Below, piece by piece: positions 1 through 9,700 of a stretch of DNA of 64,000 nt. The stretch covers positions 103,989 through 167,988 of the forward strand of contig NZ_QXFI01000031.1 of the NCBI RefSeq assembly GCF_003584135.1, written 5' to 3'. Source of the stretch: Flagellimonas pelagia. GTDB taxonomy: Bacteria; Bacteroidota; Bacteroidia; Flavobacteriales; Flavobacteriaceae. Under the pieces are notes generated by a model. It was not told the origin of the DNA. It worked only from the letters and a program-made list of their open reading frames with translations, and did no database searches. Numbering within the stretch: position 1 is the first letter of the stretch; each line of letters starts with the position of its first letter. Position numbers and translations under genes: made by a program.

Positions 1-197
1 CACCAGGTGCATTGATACTGTAGTTTCCATCAAAGTCTGTCTGGGTTCCATTGGTGGTTCCCTTGACCAGAACGTTGGCGCCCGGCAAGGGTCCCGTTTC
101 ATCGGATACCGTACCCGTTACGGTCTGGGCCTGTGCAAAACCCATGCAAAGTACAGCAGCCAAAAAAATAATTCTCTTGAAAAAAGGTTTTTTCATA
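1..197 (-). CDS. SusC/RagA-type TonB-dependent receptor, 5' fragment
   Basis: Only the first 65 or so codons are inside the window; the gene continues past base 1. The translation starts [16 protein letters not shown], a Sec signal peptide ending near AQAQ, then [20 protein letters not shown], the carboxypeptidase-regulatory-like (CarboxypepD_reg-like) domain that opens nearly all SusC proteins. The [13 protein letters not shown] stretch is typical of that domain. By family it is the outer-membrane porin of a glycan importer that pairs with a SusD lipoprotein, expected beyond the left edge. No STN domain comes before the plug-side domain, so it is probably not a sigma/anti-sigma transducer. 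The start is the ATG directly after the leader region. Confidence 0.85.
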
Positions 198-235
198 AGT
201 TCAATTTTAGGTTTGTGTTAGTTAATCAATATAGA

Positions 236-259
236 TTCCATCTACTCTGGCAGATGGAA
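236..259. repeat. inverted repeat in the leader of the partial SusC gene
   Basis: Perfect 8-base arms TTCCATCT / AGATGGAA separated by 8 bases, lying about 40-60 bases upstream of the SusC start. In RNA it would form a hairpin in the 5' untranslated region; as DNA it could be an operator. There is no T-tract on the transcribed side, so it does not look like a terminator. Function unknown. Confidence 0.45.
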
Positions 260-444
260 CAAAACATAGTTGTGTATGGTAAACTTATATTTTAAAGCTC
301 ACACTTAATGATAGATGCGCTATTTTAAACCTTCAAATTCATGAATTTTATAATAAATCACACCTGTTTTTATGCATTTGAAAATAAAATTCTTAAAATC
401 ATACCTTTGGAGTGTTTTAAGCAATTCCATGTAAAGTAAAAATC

Positions 445-1155
445 TTAGGTCAACAGGTTACCATTTTCATCCCATTCCGCTATTTCATTCCGCTTACTCT
501 GGTCCACACATTTGGCAATCCATTCAGGATCATAGGCTACCCCATGTTGATCGAGTACATCTTGTGGCACACCGTCCCATATGTTCGGTTGATTGCCCTT
601 ATACCCTAAATCGGCTATGCCGACTTTGGAGGTATAGTATCCGGTAACGGTCAGATTCCGCATGAGTGCGAAAAATTGTATCTCCAATGGTTGTTCATCC
701 AAGGGAATTTCCACATCCTGGAAAGCAATGGTATCCAAAATTTGTTTTTGCTGATCCACGGATGCGGTTTTAAACTCCTGATCAAAGAGGACATTACATT
801 GGTGATCCAACCACATGAGCCCCCCCTTTAAAGTGAGTTCCAATTCTGGAATGTCCTTGGCAATGAATTCGATGAATTCAGGCACCTCTGCCTCAATCGG
901 TCCACCATGGGGTTCCTTTGGAGGTAAGATGATGGTGCTTAATAGTGTGATGGTCTCCATTTCATGTTCGTTGAACAACTGAATGGCCTTCAATTTTTCA
1001 ATACGCTCCAATTCTTCCGGGGTTCTTCCGAAATAGGCATTATTATCCGATGCAACTGGAACATCCATATCCGTATCGGTCTTGCAACCGTGGAACATCA
1101 GGGCAGAAGCACCAGCCCCCATGATGATGGTTTGTATACTTTTTCTTCTGTCCAT
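445..1155 (-). CDS. gluconate 2-dehydrogenase subunit 3-like small subunit
   Basis: Putative small (gamma) subunit partner of the GMC oxidoreductase encoded 3 bases upstream. Family members are secreted folded with the FAD subunit and help pass electrons to a cytochrome. The N-terminus (MDRRKSIQTIIMGAGASAL) combines a twin-Arg-like start with a hydrophobic stretch and a cysteine in FHGC, so it may be a Tat-exported, possibly lipidated protein. The C-terminal half has the recurring GYYTSKVG motif that also occurs, as GYFTSKPG, in the other small subunit of this window. At 236 residues it is within family range. It is the last gene of the operon; about 250 bases of AT-rich intergenic DNA follow before the partial SusC. 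The electron acceptor is inferred, possibly the seven-haem cytochrome just upstream. Confidence 0.75.
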   Translation of the reverse strand: MDRRKSIQTIIMGAGASALMFHGCKTDTDMDVPVASDNNAYFGRTPEELERIEKLKAIQLFNEHEMETITLLSTIILPPKEPHGGPIEAEVPEFIEFIAKDIPELELTLKGGLMWLDHQCNVLFDQEFKTASVDQQKQILDTIAFQDVEIPLDEQPLEIQFFALMRNLTVTGYYTSKVGIADLGYKGNQPNIWDGVPQDVLDQHGVAYDPEWIAKCVDQSKRNEIAEWDENGNLLT

Positions 1156-1158
1156 GTG

Positions 1159-2880
1159 CTAAAGATTTTGTTGTTTCAATTGTTCTATGATGTAATCCGA
1201 CGCGCGCCATGATAGGGCCAAGATGGTCCAGGTACAATTTTTGTCCGCTTGGGACGTAAAAGGACCTGCGTCCACAATGAACACGTTGTCAACATCATGC
1301 AATTGATTGAATTTATTGGTCACCGAAGTCTTTGGGTCATCTCCCATTCTCGTGGTTCCTACTTCATGGATAATCCGTCCAGGAGCGAGTAGTCCATAGT
1401 CAATATCCGCTGAAGGCTTGTCCCCCAGAGGTTCGCCACCCATGTTGTGGATAATTTCCTCAAAAGTGTCCTGCATGTGCTTGGCCTGCTTTACTTCCAA
1501 ATCGGACCAGCGATAATTGAACTTTAGAACAGGAATCCCAAATTTGTCTACTGTAGTGGGGTCTATCTCACAATAGTTTTCCTTTCTGGCGATGCTTTCC
1601 CCACGACCCGCCATATGCACCACGGAGCCGTAATATTTCTTTACATCGTCCCGAAGAACATCGCCATAACCCCCAACATTGAGGCCAAAAAACTTGTTGA
1701 ATTCGTTCGCATTAAAACCGAAGCCGTAGTTGGGTTGACGCATGCCTCCCCCCACTTCGATGTGATAACCTCGGGGAAAATCCAATTTGCTGTTATCTCC
1801 CCACCAAGGGGAATATACATGCATACCTCCAGTACCATCCTCATTGTACGAAACCTTACGATTCATGAGAGCTGGAACAAATGCGGCGCGACTAGCACCA
1901 GTGGAATCATGCAAATATCTGCCTACATGGTCGCTACTGTTTCCCAACCCATTTGGGTGTTGTTTACTCTTCGAATTCAATAGAATTCTGGCAGAACTAC
2001 AGGCGGAAGCCGCAAGTATCACTACCCTGCCCTTCAATTTGTACTCTTTTAGGTCATCTTTGCTGACATAGGACACCCCGGTGGCCTTTCCTTCGGCATT
2101 GGTAGTTACCTCGCGAACTACCGAATTGACATATATTTTGACTTTACCTCCGCTTTTCTGTGCTGGGAATATCAAACAACTACCTGAAGAGAAATCAGCA
2201 TAAACCGAACAAGACCTTGAGCATTGTCCGCAGTAAAAACAGACCCCTCTGTCCTTATTGATCCGCTTGGTCAACATGGAAAGACGACCCGGGATAACGG
2301 GTACTCCCGATTTTTGGGCCCCGTTTATATAGAACAGTTCGTGCAGTCTTGGTTTTGGCGGGGGGAGAAAAAATCCATCAGGATCGTTTTCCAGTCCCTC
2401 ATTGGTACCATAGACCCCGATAAGTTTATCTACCTTATCGTAATAGGGCTTTACATCTTCATACCCTATGGGCCAATCATCCCCGTGTCCATCGCGGGTT
2501 TTTCCCTTAAAATCCTTTGGGCCAAAACGAAGCGAGATCCTTCCCCAGTGATTGGTCCTACCTCCCAACATATGCGAACGAAACCAGTCAAACTTTGTCC
2601 CAGGTTCATGGGTATACGGTTCCCCTTCAATTTCCCAACCGCCATAGGCCATATCCCAACCTCCGAAGGCCCTTGTGGTACCTGCACCTCTGTTTGGGGA
2701 CTCGTAGGGCCATTTTAATTGGGTCATGGTTTTAGGGTCGGCTGGGTCAAAAAATGGGCCCGCCTCCACCACCGCAACATTCAATCCAGCATCGGCCAGT
2801 TGTTTGGTTGCCATACCGCCACCCGCTCCAGAACCTACAATGATCACATCATATAATTCTGGTGCTTCTTTTATTTGCAT
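1159..2880 (-). CDS. GMC-family FAD oxidoreductase (gluconate/sugar dehydrogenase-like large subunit)
   Basis: FAD-dependent sugar or polyol oxidase/dehydrogenase, 573 residues. The dinucleotide-binding GSGAGG motif is at residues 16-21. A Cys-rich segment (CFYCGQCSRSC) lies near residue 217, as in gluconate-dehydrogenase-like GMC enzymes of Bacteroidota. The C-terminal part carries the conserved HEVGTTRMGDDP block and an FIVDAGPF segment of the GMC_oxred_C domain. No signal peptide is seen; export with the Tat-carrying small subunit, as in gluconate dehydrogenase, is plausible. It forms a unit with the small-subunit gene 3 bases downstream and probably with the multihaem cytochrome upstream. 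The substrate cannot be read from sequence; position behind uronate genes suggests a sugar, uronate or glycoside oxidised at C1 or C3. Confidence 0.85.
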   Translation of the reverse strand: MQIKEAPELYDVIIVGSGAGGGMATKQLADAGLNVAVVEAGPFFDPADPKTMTQLKWPYESPNRGAGTTRAFGGWDMAYGGWEIEGEPYTHEPGTKFDWFRSHMLGGRTNHWGRISLRFGPKDFKGKTRDGHGDDWPIGYEDVKPYYDKVDKLIGVYGTNEGLENDPDGFFLPPPKPRLHELFYINGAQKSGVPVIPGRLSMLTKRINKDRGVCFYCGQCSRSCSVYADFSSGSCLIFPAQKSGGKVKIYVNSVVREVTTNAEGKATGVSYVSKDDLKEYKLKGRVVILAASACSSARILLNSKSKQHPNGLGNSSDHVGRYLHDSTGASRAAFVPALMNRKVSYNEDGTGGMHVYSPWWGDNSKLDFPRGYHIEVGGGMRQPNYGFGFNANEFNKFFGLNVGGYGDVLRDDVKKYYGSVVHMAGRGESIARKENYCEIDPTTVDKFGIPVLKFNYRWSDLEVKQAKHMQDTFEEIIHNMGGEPLGDKPSADIDYGLLAPGRIIHEVGTTRMGDDPKTSVTNKFNQLHDVDNVFIVDAGPFTSQADKNCTWTILALSWRASDYIIEQLKQQNL

Positions 2881-2929
2881 AATACATTTTCTTTGAATTA
2901 ATCGTTAGGGAAAATACTATTATGGCCTA

Positions 2930-2970
2930 TTGAATTTAGAGAGTTGGGAACAAAATGAGCCCAAATTCAA
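2930..2970. repeat. imperfect hairpin between cytochrome and GMC genes
   Basis: TTGAATTT and AAATTCAA are perfect 8-base arms with an inner GGG/CCC pairing. The hairpin lies in the 163-base gap between the cytochrome and GMC genes. There is no clear T-tract, so it may be a weak attenuator or mRNA-processing site, or chance. Confidence 0.25.
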
Positions 2971-3043
2971 GAATTTTATAAAATACAGGGTTTTACTTGA
3001 AGACAATCCAAGATTTTTATCTCATGCCTGGACTCTTAAGCAA

Positions 3044-4276
3044 TCAGTTTTTCTGGTTTTGCAGTATTCCGTCTATATAAACCCCTATAAGATGTGTACG
3101 GATATTCACCGATGTTTCTTGAGTGTCGTTTCCGAGTTGCACTTTCATGGTTTGGGAAGGAAAGAGCGGCATATGACAACTGATGCAATTGTTAAGGTCA
3201 GATAAATTCAAATTTGATTTTTCATGTAGTTCTTTAGGGGATACATGGCATTCAATACATTTTGAATTAAAATGCTTAGTTTCCCCGCGCTGATTCTGAT
3301 GTGGATCATGACATGTGGTGCAAGTCATAGTGCTTGAGTTTTTGTAGCACTCGCTACTTTTGAGAAGACCATATTGGTTGCCATGCACATCAAGTTGTGC
3401 CTCGGGTCGCCCAAAGTTGTAGTTTTTGGCATACTTATCCAGTCTCTCCCCTATTACGAATGAAAAAGGATTGCCTTTTATTTGAATGGCGCGCAACCCT
3501 GAATGACATTGTACACAAATGTCCGTTTTTAATTGCCTCGCCAATGTGTCTATCTTGATCACCACGTCTTCACCCATTTGCTTAAGGTTCCCGGTTCTAT
3601 AGTCAACATGTTTCTGGAGTGGGCCATGGCATCGCTCACAATCCACTCCGTAAATAAAGGACTCTCTTTCGTAAATATTGGTATTTCCTTTAAAATCCCC
3701 ATTCTTGGCAAACGTGACATGACATTTGATGCAATTATCCGTGACCGACCTGGTAAACCTATAGTTCGGATAACCTGGACTATTGATAAAATCATCGGTG
3801 AGTGTAAAATAGGAAGCCTGTAATTGTATAAGAAAATCATCTTTGAAGGCCAAATAAGATTGACCTTTTACCCCAGAACCGAAAACAATGTCCAAACGGG
3901 ACTTATCCAACAATTCTCCTGAAGTTTTGGAAGATATGGTTTGATAATATGCATCGCCCTCATGTACCATTTGCACCACGCCATCAATGAGTTCCACTTT
4001 ATGTGACGGATTATTAAAAGGTCCTTTCAAAGTCTCCTCGCCTGCAATTGCCGAGGTATTGAAATGGGGGGTATTGATGTGGGTTTTATAAATGTTTTGA
4101 TGACAGGGGATACAGGATTGCGACCCGGCAAATTGTTCTCCGTTGTAGTGAGTAGGCATTGTTTTTGCTACCGCTTGATAGACTTCTTCCTCCTTTGTAT
4201 CCACAAGGAAAAACAAAAAAACCATCACTATTATGAGACCTATTAATGCACTTCCTATTTTATATTTAAATTTCAT
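3044..4276 (-). CDS. seven-haem c-type cytochrome
   Basis: Multihaem cytochrome c of 410 residues. An N-terminal hydrophobic segment (about 8-25) is a membrane anchor or uncleaved signal. I count seven CxxCH haem attachment motifs: CIPCH, CIKCH, CERCH, CVQCH, CTTCH, CIECH and CISCH, the first at residue 55. The spacing and the CxTCHDPHQ segment resemble cytochrome c554/NapC-like 'doubled CxxCH' proteins. It would act in the periplasm as an electron carrier. It lies 26 bases after uxaC and is followed by the GMC dehydrogenase and its small subunit, so it may be that enzyme's electron acceptor (inference). Gluconate dehydrogenases usually use a smaller three-haem cytochrome, so seven haems is unusual. 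Confidence 0.85.
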   Translation of the reverse strand: MKFKYKIGSALIGLIIVMVFLFFLVDTKEEEVYQAVAKTMPTHYNGEQFAGSQSCIPCHQNIYKTHINTPHFNTSAIAGEETLKGPFNNPSHKVELIDGVVQMVHEGDAYYQTISSKTSGELLDKSRLDIVFGSGVKGQSYLAFKDDFLIQLQASYFTLTDDFINSPGYPNYRFTRSVTDNCIKCHVTFAKNGDFKGNTNIYERESFIYGVDCERCHGPLQKHVDYRTGNLKQMGEDVVIKIDTLARQLKTDICVQCHSGLRAIQIKGNPFSFVIGERLDKYAKNYNFGRPEAQLDVHGNQYGLLKSSECYKNSSTMTCTTCHDPHQNQRGETKHFNSKCIECHVSPKELHEKSNLNLSDLNNCISCHMPLFPSQTMKVQLGNDTQETSVNIRTHLIGVYIDGILQNQKN

Positions 4277-4302
4277 TGGACAGTTTTCATTAGCTTATTT
4301 AA

Positions 4303-5715
4303 TTACGAATCATGTTGAAAATTAAAATACTCTTTGGCATTTCCATAGCAAATGTTCTTCACTAGATTGCCAATCAACTCCATGTCATCGGGTAATTCAC
4401 CCTTCTCCATCTCTTCCCCCAGTAGATTGCATAGTATCCGCCTGAAGTATTCATGACGTGGGTAGGAAAGAAAGCTTCTGGAATCTGTAAGCATTCCAAT
4501 AAAGCAGCTCAACAGTCCCATGTTGGACAGCGCATTCAACTGTTTTGTGATACCATCTTTTTGATCCAAAAACCACCAGCCTGATCCAAACTGCATCTTT
4601 CCCTTTACACTGCCATCATTGAAATTGCCGATCATCGCAGCCAAAACTTCATTGTCAGATGGGTTCAAATTATACAAAATAGTCTTGGTCAGTTTGTCCT
4701 TGGTATCCAAAGCATCCAAAAATCGGGATAAGGTATAGGCCTGTGGATAGTCCCCAATGGAATCCCAACCTGTATCTGGTCCCAATTTATTGAGCATTCG
4801 GGAATTAGTATTTCGAAGTGCTCCCAAATGAAATTGTTGTACCCAACCCTTGGCATGGTACTGTTCTCCCAAAAACAATAAGAGTGCCGTCTGATATTTC
4901 TCAGTATCCAAAGGAGTTAGGCTTTCTCCCTTTCTTTTCTTGGCAAAGATGGATTTTATTTCAGAGGAGGAAGCTTCCACAAAGGGAACATAGCTCAACC
5001 CATGATCGGAGAGCCTGCAACCATTTTCATGAAAAAAATCGATTCGCTTGGACAAGGCATCACATAACGTTTTAAAAGAGGTGATTTCTATATCACTCGC
5101 CTTTTCCAATTCCTGCAGATACCTTTGGTATCCTTCATGGGAAATGAGCAATGCTTTGTCCGGTCTGAACGAAGTACTGACGTGGACCCCATATCTGCTC
5201 TTGGCCATTTTTCGGTGATGCTCCAAAGTGTCCGTAGGATCCTCCGTGGTACAGACCACCTCAACATTCAGTCTCTGGATCAGGTTTTGGCAACTATAGG
5301 CACTGCTACCCAGTTTTGTTGAGGCATCCTGATATATTTCTTGGGCGCTTTCTTTGTTCAAAAGCAAATCAATGTCAAAATAGCGCTTCAATTCCAAGTG
5401 CGTCCAATGGTATAATGGATTTCTAAGGGTCTGTGGAAGAGTTTCTGCCCATGCCCTAAATTTTTCAAAATCACTTGTGTCTCCCGTAATATATTTTTCA
5501 TTCATCCCTGCGGTCCGCATGGCCCGCCATTTATAGTGGTCGCCATTGATCCAAGCTTGGGTAATATTTTCAAAAATATGATTCCTCGCAATCTGTTCCG
5601 GAGGTAAGTGACAGTGATAGTCTATAATGGGCTGCATTGCCGCATAGGTATGATAAAGTTCCTCGGCAAATTCGTTATACAGTAAAAAATTATCCGTGAT
5701 AAAATGGTTCCTCAT
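4303..5715 (-). CDS. uxaC: glucuronate isomerase (uronate isomerase)
   Basis: Interconverts D-glucuronate and D-fructuronate (and galacturonate and tagaturonate), the first cytoplasmic step of uronate catabolism. The 470-residue length equals that of E. coli UxaC. The start MRNHFITDNFLLYNEFAEELYH and the metal-binding DYHCHLPPEQIA segment near residues 33-44 are diagnostic of this amidohydrolase-superfamily enzyme. WWFLDQKDG and LTDSRSFLSYPRHEYFRRIL in the C-terminal third are further family blocks. No signal peptide, as expected for a cytosolic enzyme. It is in the same strand and run as the mannonate oxidoreductase and mannonate dehydratase genes, completing glucuronate to KDG. Confidence 0.95.
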   Translation of the reverse strand: MRNHFITDNFLLYNEFAEELYHTYAAMQPIIDYHCHLPPEQIARNHIFENITQAWINGDHYKWRAMRTAGMNEKYITGDTSDFEKFRAWAETLPQTLRNPLYHWTHLELKRYFDIDLLLNKESAQEIYQDASTKLGSSAYSCQNLIQRLNVEVVCTTEDPTDTLEHHRKMAKSRYGVHVSTSFRPDKALLISHEGYQRYLQELEKASDIEITSFKTLCDALSKRIDFFHENGCRLSDHGLSYVPFVEASSSEIKSIFAKKRKGESLTPLDTEKYQTALLLFLGEQYHAKGWVQQFHLGALRNTNSRMLNKLGPDTGWDSIGDYPQAYTLSRFLDALDTKDKLTKTILYNLNPSDNEVLAAMIGNFNDGSVKGKMQFGSGWWFLDQKDGITKQLNALSNMGLLSCFIGMLTDSRSFLSYPRHEYFRRILCNLLGEEMEKGELPDDMELIGNLVKNICYGNAKEYFNFQHDS

Positions 5716-5761
5716 CTTAGTTTCATTGCTCCATTATTCTTGCTACTGATACCAATTCAGG

Positions 5762-6958
5762 CTATCCTACTATCTCCTTTACCATTTTTGTATCTGTCTC
5801 CACAATAGTGTTCCCGTACATGGCGTCCAATCCCATCTGTACGCATAGTGCGGCCATGGCCCCTGTTTTTGCATTGGATATGGGCAAGGTGTTGTTCAAA
5901 ATATTGTCCTTAAAATCTATCAAGGCTTGTTTGCTAGGGTCCTCATGATCAAAATTTACGGGGATACCCCTTCCCTGGTCCCAGTTTAAGGTGGCCCCGG
6001 AAACTCCGTCTACCTCCCCAACTTCTTTCTCAAAACTACCTTCGGGATAATACCAAGCTTTCACATAATCCAAAATATAAGCGCCCTTATCACCCATTAC
6101 CTTCACCTTGTAATCGCCCATGGCATTACTGGTCAAACAAGTGAAGGAAGCCCTCACGCCCTTTGGATAGCTATAAATAAGATGGATATTGTCAAAGGTT
6201 TCCCTGCCATCCTTCCAATAATCGATTCCTCCCACGCCCATGACTTTTTCTGGCATGGCACCCAGCACCCAATTGGCAAAATCCAATTGGTGGGAACAAA
6301 GTTCGGCCAAAAGTCCTCCTGAAAATTCACGGTACATCCTCCAATTGATCATGCGTTCCCATTTGGGATCGGGAACGGGCCGTCGCCAATTGTTGTTGCG
6401 GTTCCACTGGCATTCAAAAGCCGTGATCTTGCCAATCTTCCCTTTTTTGATTTCATCCACAATGTGGGTGTATAATCGAGAACTATGGTATTGATGGCCC
6501 GCCTGAAAAATGGTACTTGAGTTTTCCGCAGCATCTACCAACAATTTTATGCCATCATATCCCTTTGCCATGGTTTTTTCGCCATACACATGCTTTCCCG
6601 CTTTTAAGGCATCGGTAACAATTTGGGAGTGCGTACTGAACGGAGTTGATACCAGAACGGCATCCACATTTTTGTCTTCCAAAAGTTTTTGGTAATCCTC
6701 ATAGCCTTTGGCCTTGCCCTCCACTTTGGAAAGGCCGGAGCTGAGCCGGAAAGGAATGATATCACTACAGGCCACTACCCTCATATTCGGGATTTGGTTG
6801 ATAAAGGGAATGAGGCCACCACCACGGTCCCCGGTCCCGATGACCCCAACATTGATGGTTTCATTGGCACTTGGGGTTCCATAGCCCAAAACAGTCGGGG
6901 CGTAAAAGGCTGCAGAACTGGCCAAACTTCCCTTTACTATAAAATCTCGTCGTTTCAT
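5762..6958 (-). CDS. Tat-exported Gfo/Idh/MocA-family oxidoreductase
   Basis: NAD(P)-dependent oxidoreductase family protein, 398 residues. It opens with a Tat-type leader (MKRRDFIVKGSLASSAAF), followed by the Rossmann motif GTGDRG at 41-46 and the catalytic-region motif HVYGEKTMAK, a variant of the usual EKP. The C-terminal half is the usual alpha/beta dimerisation domain. It is 6 bases from a second family member upstream, which in turn is 4 bases from the DUF1080 gene. Exported Gfo/Idh/MocA proteins next to DUF1080 proteins act in 3-keto-glycoside chemistry in Bacteroides; a similar role on glucuronides is inferred here. Substrate unknown. Confidence 0.85.
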   Translation of the reverse strand: MKRRDFIVKGSLASSAAFYAPTVLGYGTPSANETINVGVIGTGDRGGGLIPFINQIPNMRVVACSDIIPFRLSSGLSKVEGKAKGYEDYQKLLEDKNVDAVLVSTPFSTHSQIVTDALKAGKHVYGEKTMAKGYDGIKLLVDAAENSSTIFQAGHQYHSSRLYTHIVDEIKKGKIGKITAFECQWNRNNNWRRPVPDPKWERMINWRMYREFSGGLLAELCSHQLDFANWVLGAMPEKVMGVGGIDYWKDGRETFDNIHLIYSYPKGVRASFTCLTSNAMGDYKVKVMGDKGAYILDYVKAWYYPEGSFEKEVGEVDGVSGATLNWDQGRGIPVNFDHEDPSKQALIDFKDNILNNTLPISNAKTGAMAALCVQMGLDAMYGNTIVETDTKMVKEIVG

Positions 6959-6964
6959 TTTTGC

Positions 6965-8293
6965 TTAAAGTTTAGGTTCCCATCCATTTTCATACTCCCG
7001 CTTCCACCCTTGCATGGCCTTTTCACTATTCAATATCTTACCTGTCTGAGTATCAATCTCGATAGTATGCCCGGCATCATAGGCCAAATTTCCTAGATGG
7101 CAGAGCATGGTAGAAACACTTGCATCCCTGATATCGGAATTCAGAGAGGTATCCTTTCTGATGGCATTGAAGAAGTTGCCCACATGGTCCACGTCCAATC
7201 CGCCAATCCCTTGGGTATTCAGGGTGGCACTGATGTTTGCCTCGTCTTCCTGTTTGAGCAGGTTTCCACCCAAATCATATAATTTATAAAAGTTCCTGCT
7301 TAATTCCATCACACCTTTACTGCCATAAATGGTAATACCGCGGCCAGGTCGTTCCGGTTTCATGATACCACGGCTATGGGAAGTCCAGGTGATGAATTTA
7401 TCCCCTGGGAAGGTATAGGTTACCTGTTGATTGTCGGGAAACTCCCAGTCATCATCAAAAGTGTACTTTCCGCCAAATGCTGTCACCGTTTCGGGAAGGT
7501 CCACACCCAAGGCCCAACGGCAGATATCAATCTCATGGGTACCGTTGTTGTGGATCTCTCCCGTACCCCAATTTCGGAACCAATGCCAATTATAGGGATG
7601 GACATTGTCTCGATAACTTTCTCTTGGAGCCGGACCTTGCCATAGGTCCCAATTCAAGGTCTGGGGTACATCGATTAGCTTACCGTGTCCAATGGACTCC
7701 CGGTTATTGGAATAATAAGCCTCGCCTTTGAATACATTTCCAATCACTCCTTTTTTGATGTCCTCCACAGCCATCATGGACGTTTTGGCCGATCGCTGCT
7801 GATTTCCCATCTGTACTTTTTTTCCATACTTATTCCGGGCCGCCACCAACAAGTCATTTTCATGGGGATCGTGGCTACAGGGTTTCTCCACATACACATG
7901 TTTCCCCGCCTGTAAGCCCATAATGGCCATTGGAGCGTGCCAGTGATCGGGTGTGGCAATAAAGATGGCATCCACATCCTTATCTTCCAAAACCTTGCGG
8001 AAGTCCTTTTCCACCTTCGGAACATACCCGATATGTTCTTGACACCAGGCATTGTGTTCTTCCAAAATAGTATCGTCCACATCGCAGCTGTACAAAATCT
8101 TTGCATTTGTGTCTTGATGGATGGCCAATACATGGGCCTTGGCACGGCTCCTGACACCGATTACCGCACAATTGATTCGATCGTTGGCTCCCAAAATTCG
8201 GGCATTGGCCCAAGATGGAAGTACCATGCTTCCCAAGGTAACGGCAGCAGTTCCAGTAGTTGTTTTTTTTATGAAATCGCGTCTTGTGGTCAT
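6965..8293 (-). CDS. Tat-exported Gfo/Idh/MocA-family oxidoreductase
   Basis: Second family member in the operon, 442 residues, with Tat leader MTTRRDFIKKTTTGTAAVTL. The nucleotide-binding turn is GVRSRA (46-51), without the usual third Gly, followed by a canonical HVYVEKP motif containing the likely catalytic lysine. The middle has NWHWFRNWGTGEIHNNGTHE, a block common in the secreted Bacteroidota subgroup, with histidines that may sit in the active site. It is not a recent duplicate of its downstream neighbour: the two differ in length and motif details. Close spacing to DUF1080 and to its paralogue argues for co-translation. Probably oxidises, reduces or hydrates a sugar ring; which one is not visible. 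Confidence 0.85.
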   Translation of the reverse strand: MTTRRDFIKKTTTGTAAVTLGSMVLPSWANARILGANDRINCAVIGVRSRAKAHVLAIHQDTNAKILYSCDVDDTILEEHNAWCQEHIGYVPKVEKDFRKVLEDKDVDAIFIATPDHWHAPMAIMGLQAGKHVYVEKPCSHDPHENDLLVAARNKYGKKVQMGNQQRSAKTSMMAVEDIKKGVIGNVFKGEAYYSNNRESIGHGKLIDVPQTLNWDLWQGPAPRESYRDNVHPYNWHWFRNWGTGEIHNNGTHEIDICRWALGVDLPETVTAFGGKYTFDDDWEFPDNQQVTYTFPGDKFITWTSHSRGIMKPERPGRGITIYGSKGVMELSRNFYKLYDLGGNLLKQEDEANISATLNTQGIGGLDVDHVGNFFNAIRKDTSLNSDIRDASVSTMLCHLGNLAYDAGHTIEIDTQTGKILNSEKAMQGWKREYENGWEPKL

Positions 8294-8297
8294 GGTG

Positions 8298-9674
8298 TTA
8301 CTCTTTTTCGGTGGTTTTTATCTTGATGTTCTTAAAACTTACCTTATCCCCATGGTCTTGTAACAAAATGGGACCTGTAGGTGCTTCTCCAAAATTGGGC
8401 CATACCACATATTTGCTTTCAGAAACGAGCTTTTTGAATTCATCACTTCCCCGTTCGTACTCCAGAACTTTCATCCCGTTGAGCCAATGCTCTACATGAC
8501 TTCCTTTGGATATGATATGTGCCGTATTCCACTCCCCGATCGGGTTGGCAGGTTTATTGGGGTCTGCTTTGATAAGATCGTAAAGAGATGCTAAGGTCCT
8601 GCTCCCTTCATGGTTGCCTAATTTGGCATCGGGATGCACGGCATCATCCAACAGTTGGTATTCCAATCCAATGGATGATCCTGGGCCTTTGTTCAAATCC
8701 GTGTTCACATAATATTTGATGCCGCTATTGGCGCCTTCGGTCAGCTTAAAATCGACCATCAGTTCAAAATCCCCGTACACATCAGTGGTCACAATGTCAC
8801 CACCGGCAGCCGATTCCTCTCCTCCTGATGATAAAACAGTCAAAACCCCATCTTTTATCTCCCAACCTTTGCCTGGAAAACTATCCAATCGGGCTCCTCT
8901 CCAACCGTTCGTGGTCTTGCCGTCCCACAACAATTCCCAACCATTTTTGGCCTCATCCACATTGATATGGTTTTTGGTCACCACAGGTTGCAAGGTCATG
9001 GATTTGGTATATTTTGACAAGCTATCCGTCAAAATTTTGATATTTCGCCAAGCAATCTCCGTTCCTGCTTTTTGATCTTCTCCAATGCTGTGTACCTGTA
9101 GTGCAATAAACCCACTAGGTGTTTTATCGTCAACCAAATGGGCCGCGGGAACACCATTGATCCATGTTTTGATGGTATCGCCGATCGCTTCGATGCGATA
9201 ATGGTTCCAATCGTTTTGTTTGAAGGCTTTTTGGGCCTCTGGATTGTCGTCCAAGGTCACGAGCCAACCTCTTCGTCCTTCATCATAAATGCCCGCACTC
9301 CATGCCCTATCCGAAGGATCAATTTCAATCTGGTACCCATGCACCCTTCCATTTTGATAGTAAGGGAAACTATTGCTCCGAATCTGGATGCCGGAATTCA
9401 TGGTAGAATCCACTTTATAATCCAACTCCATAATAAAGTCATCATACATCTTATCGGTTGTCAAAAACGAATTGGGGGTATCATGGACCGTGGAGCCTAC
9501 AATGGCATCATCCTTAATCGCATAATGGGCTTCACCACCCTTTTGGTTCCAACCGTTGAGGGTTCCATCGAATAAATCCACCCATGGGGTGTCATCCTTG
9601 GGAGCCTCGGCACACGCCCAACATAGTAGAAGTGCCAGCGCCCCGTATTTTAGTTTGTTCATTTTATGTGTCAT
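8298..9674 (-). CDS. tandem DUF1080 (3-keto-glycoside hydrolase-like) lipoprotein
   Basis: 458 residues with two consecutive DUF1080 (3-keto-disaccharide hydrolase) domains, a concanavalin-like beta-sandwich fold. The first starts near [12 protein letters not shown] (about 32) with MNSGIQIRS, the second near [13 protein letters not shown] (about 246) with [10 protein letters not shown]. The leader ends LLLCWAC, a lipobox, so the protein is probably anchored in a membrane. An internal ATG four codons in may be the true start. Characterised relatives cleave 3-keto-glycosides after oxidation by partner dehydrogenases; two Gfo/Idh/MocA genes follow within a few bases. Members are often single-domain; the duplication is noteworthy. 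Confidence 0.85.
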   Translation of the reverse strand: MTHKMNKLKYGALALLLCWACAEAPKDDTPWVDLFDGTLNGWNQKGGEAHYAIKDDAIVGSTVHDTPNSFLTTDKMYDDFIMELDYKVDSTMNSGIQIRSNSFPYYQNGRVHGYQIEIDPSDRAWSAGIYDEGRRGWLVTLDDNPEAQKAFKQNDWNHYRIEAIGDTIKTWINGVPAAHLVDDKTPSGFIALQVHSIGEDQKAGTEIAWRNIKILTDSLSKYTKSMTLQPVVTKNHINVDEAKNGWELLWDGKTTNGWRGARLDSFPGKGWEIKDGVLTVLSSGGEESAAGGDIVTTDVYGDFELMVDFKLTEGANSGIKYYVNTDLNKGPGSSIGLEYQLLDDAVHPDAKLGNHEGSRTLASLYDLIKADPNKPANPIGEWNTAHIISKGSHVEHWLNGMKVLEYERGSDEFKKLVSESKYVVWPNFGEAPTGPILLQDHGDKVSFKNIKIKTTEKE

Positions 9675-9700
9675 ATTTAACAGTTTATTTTACAATTCGA

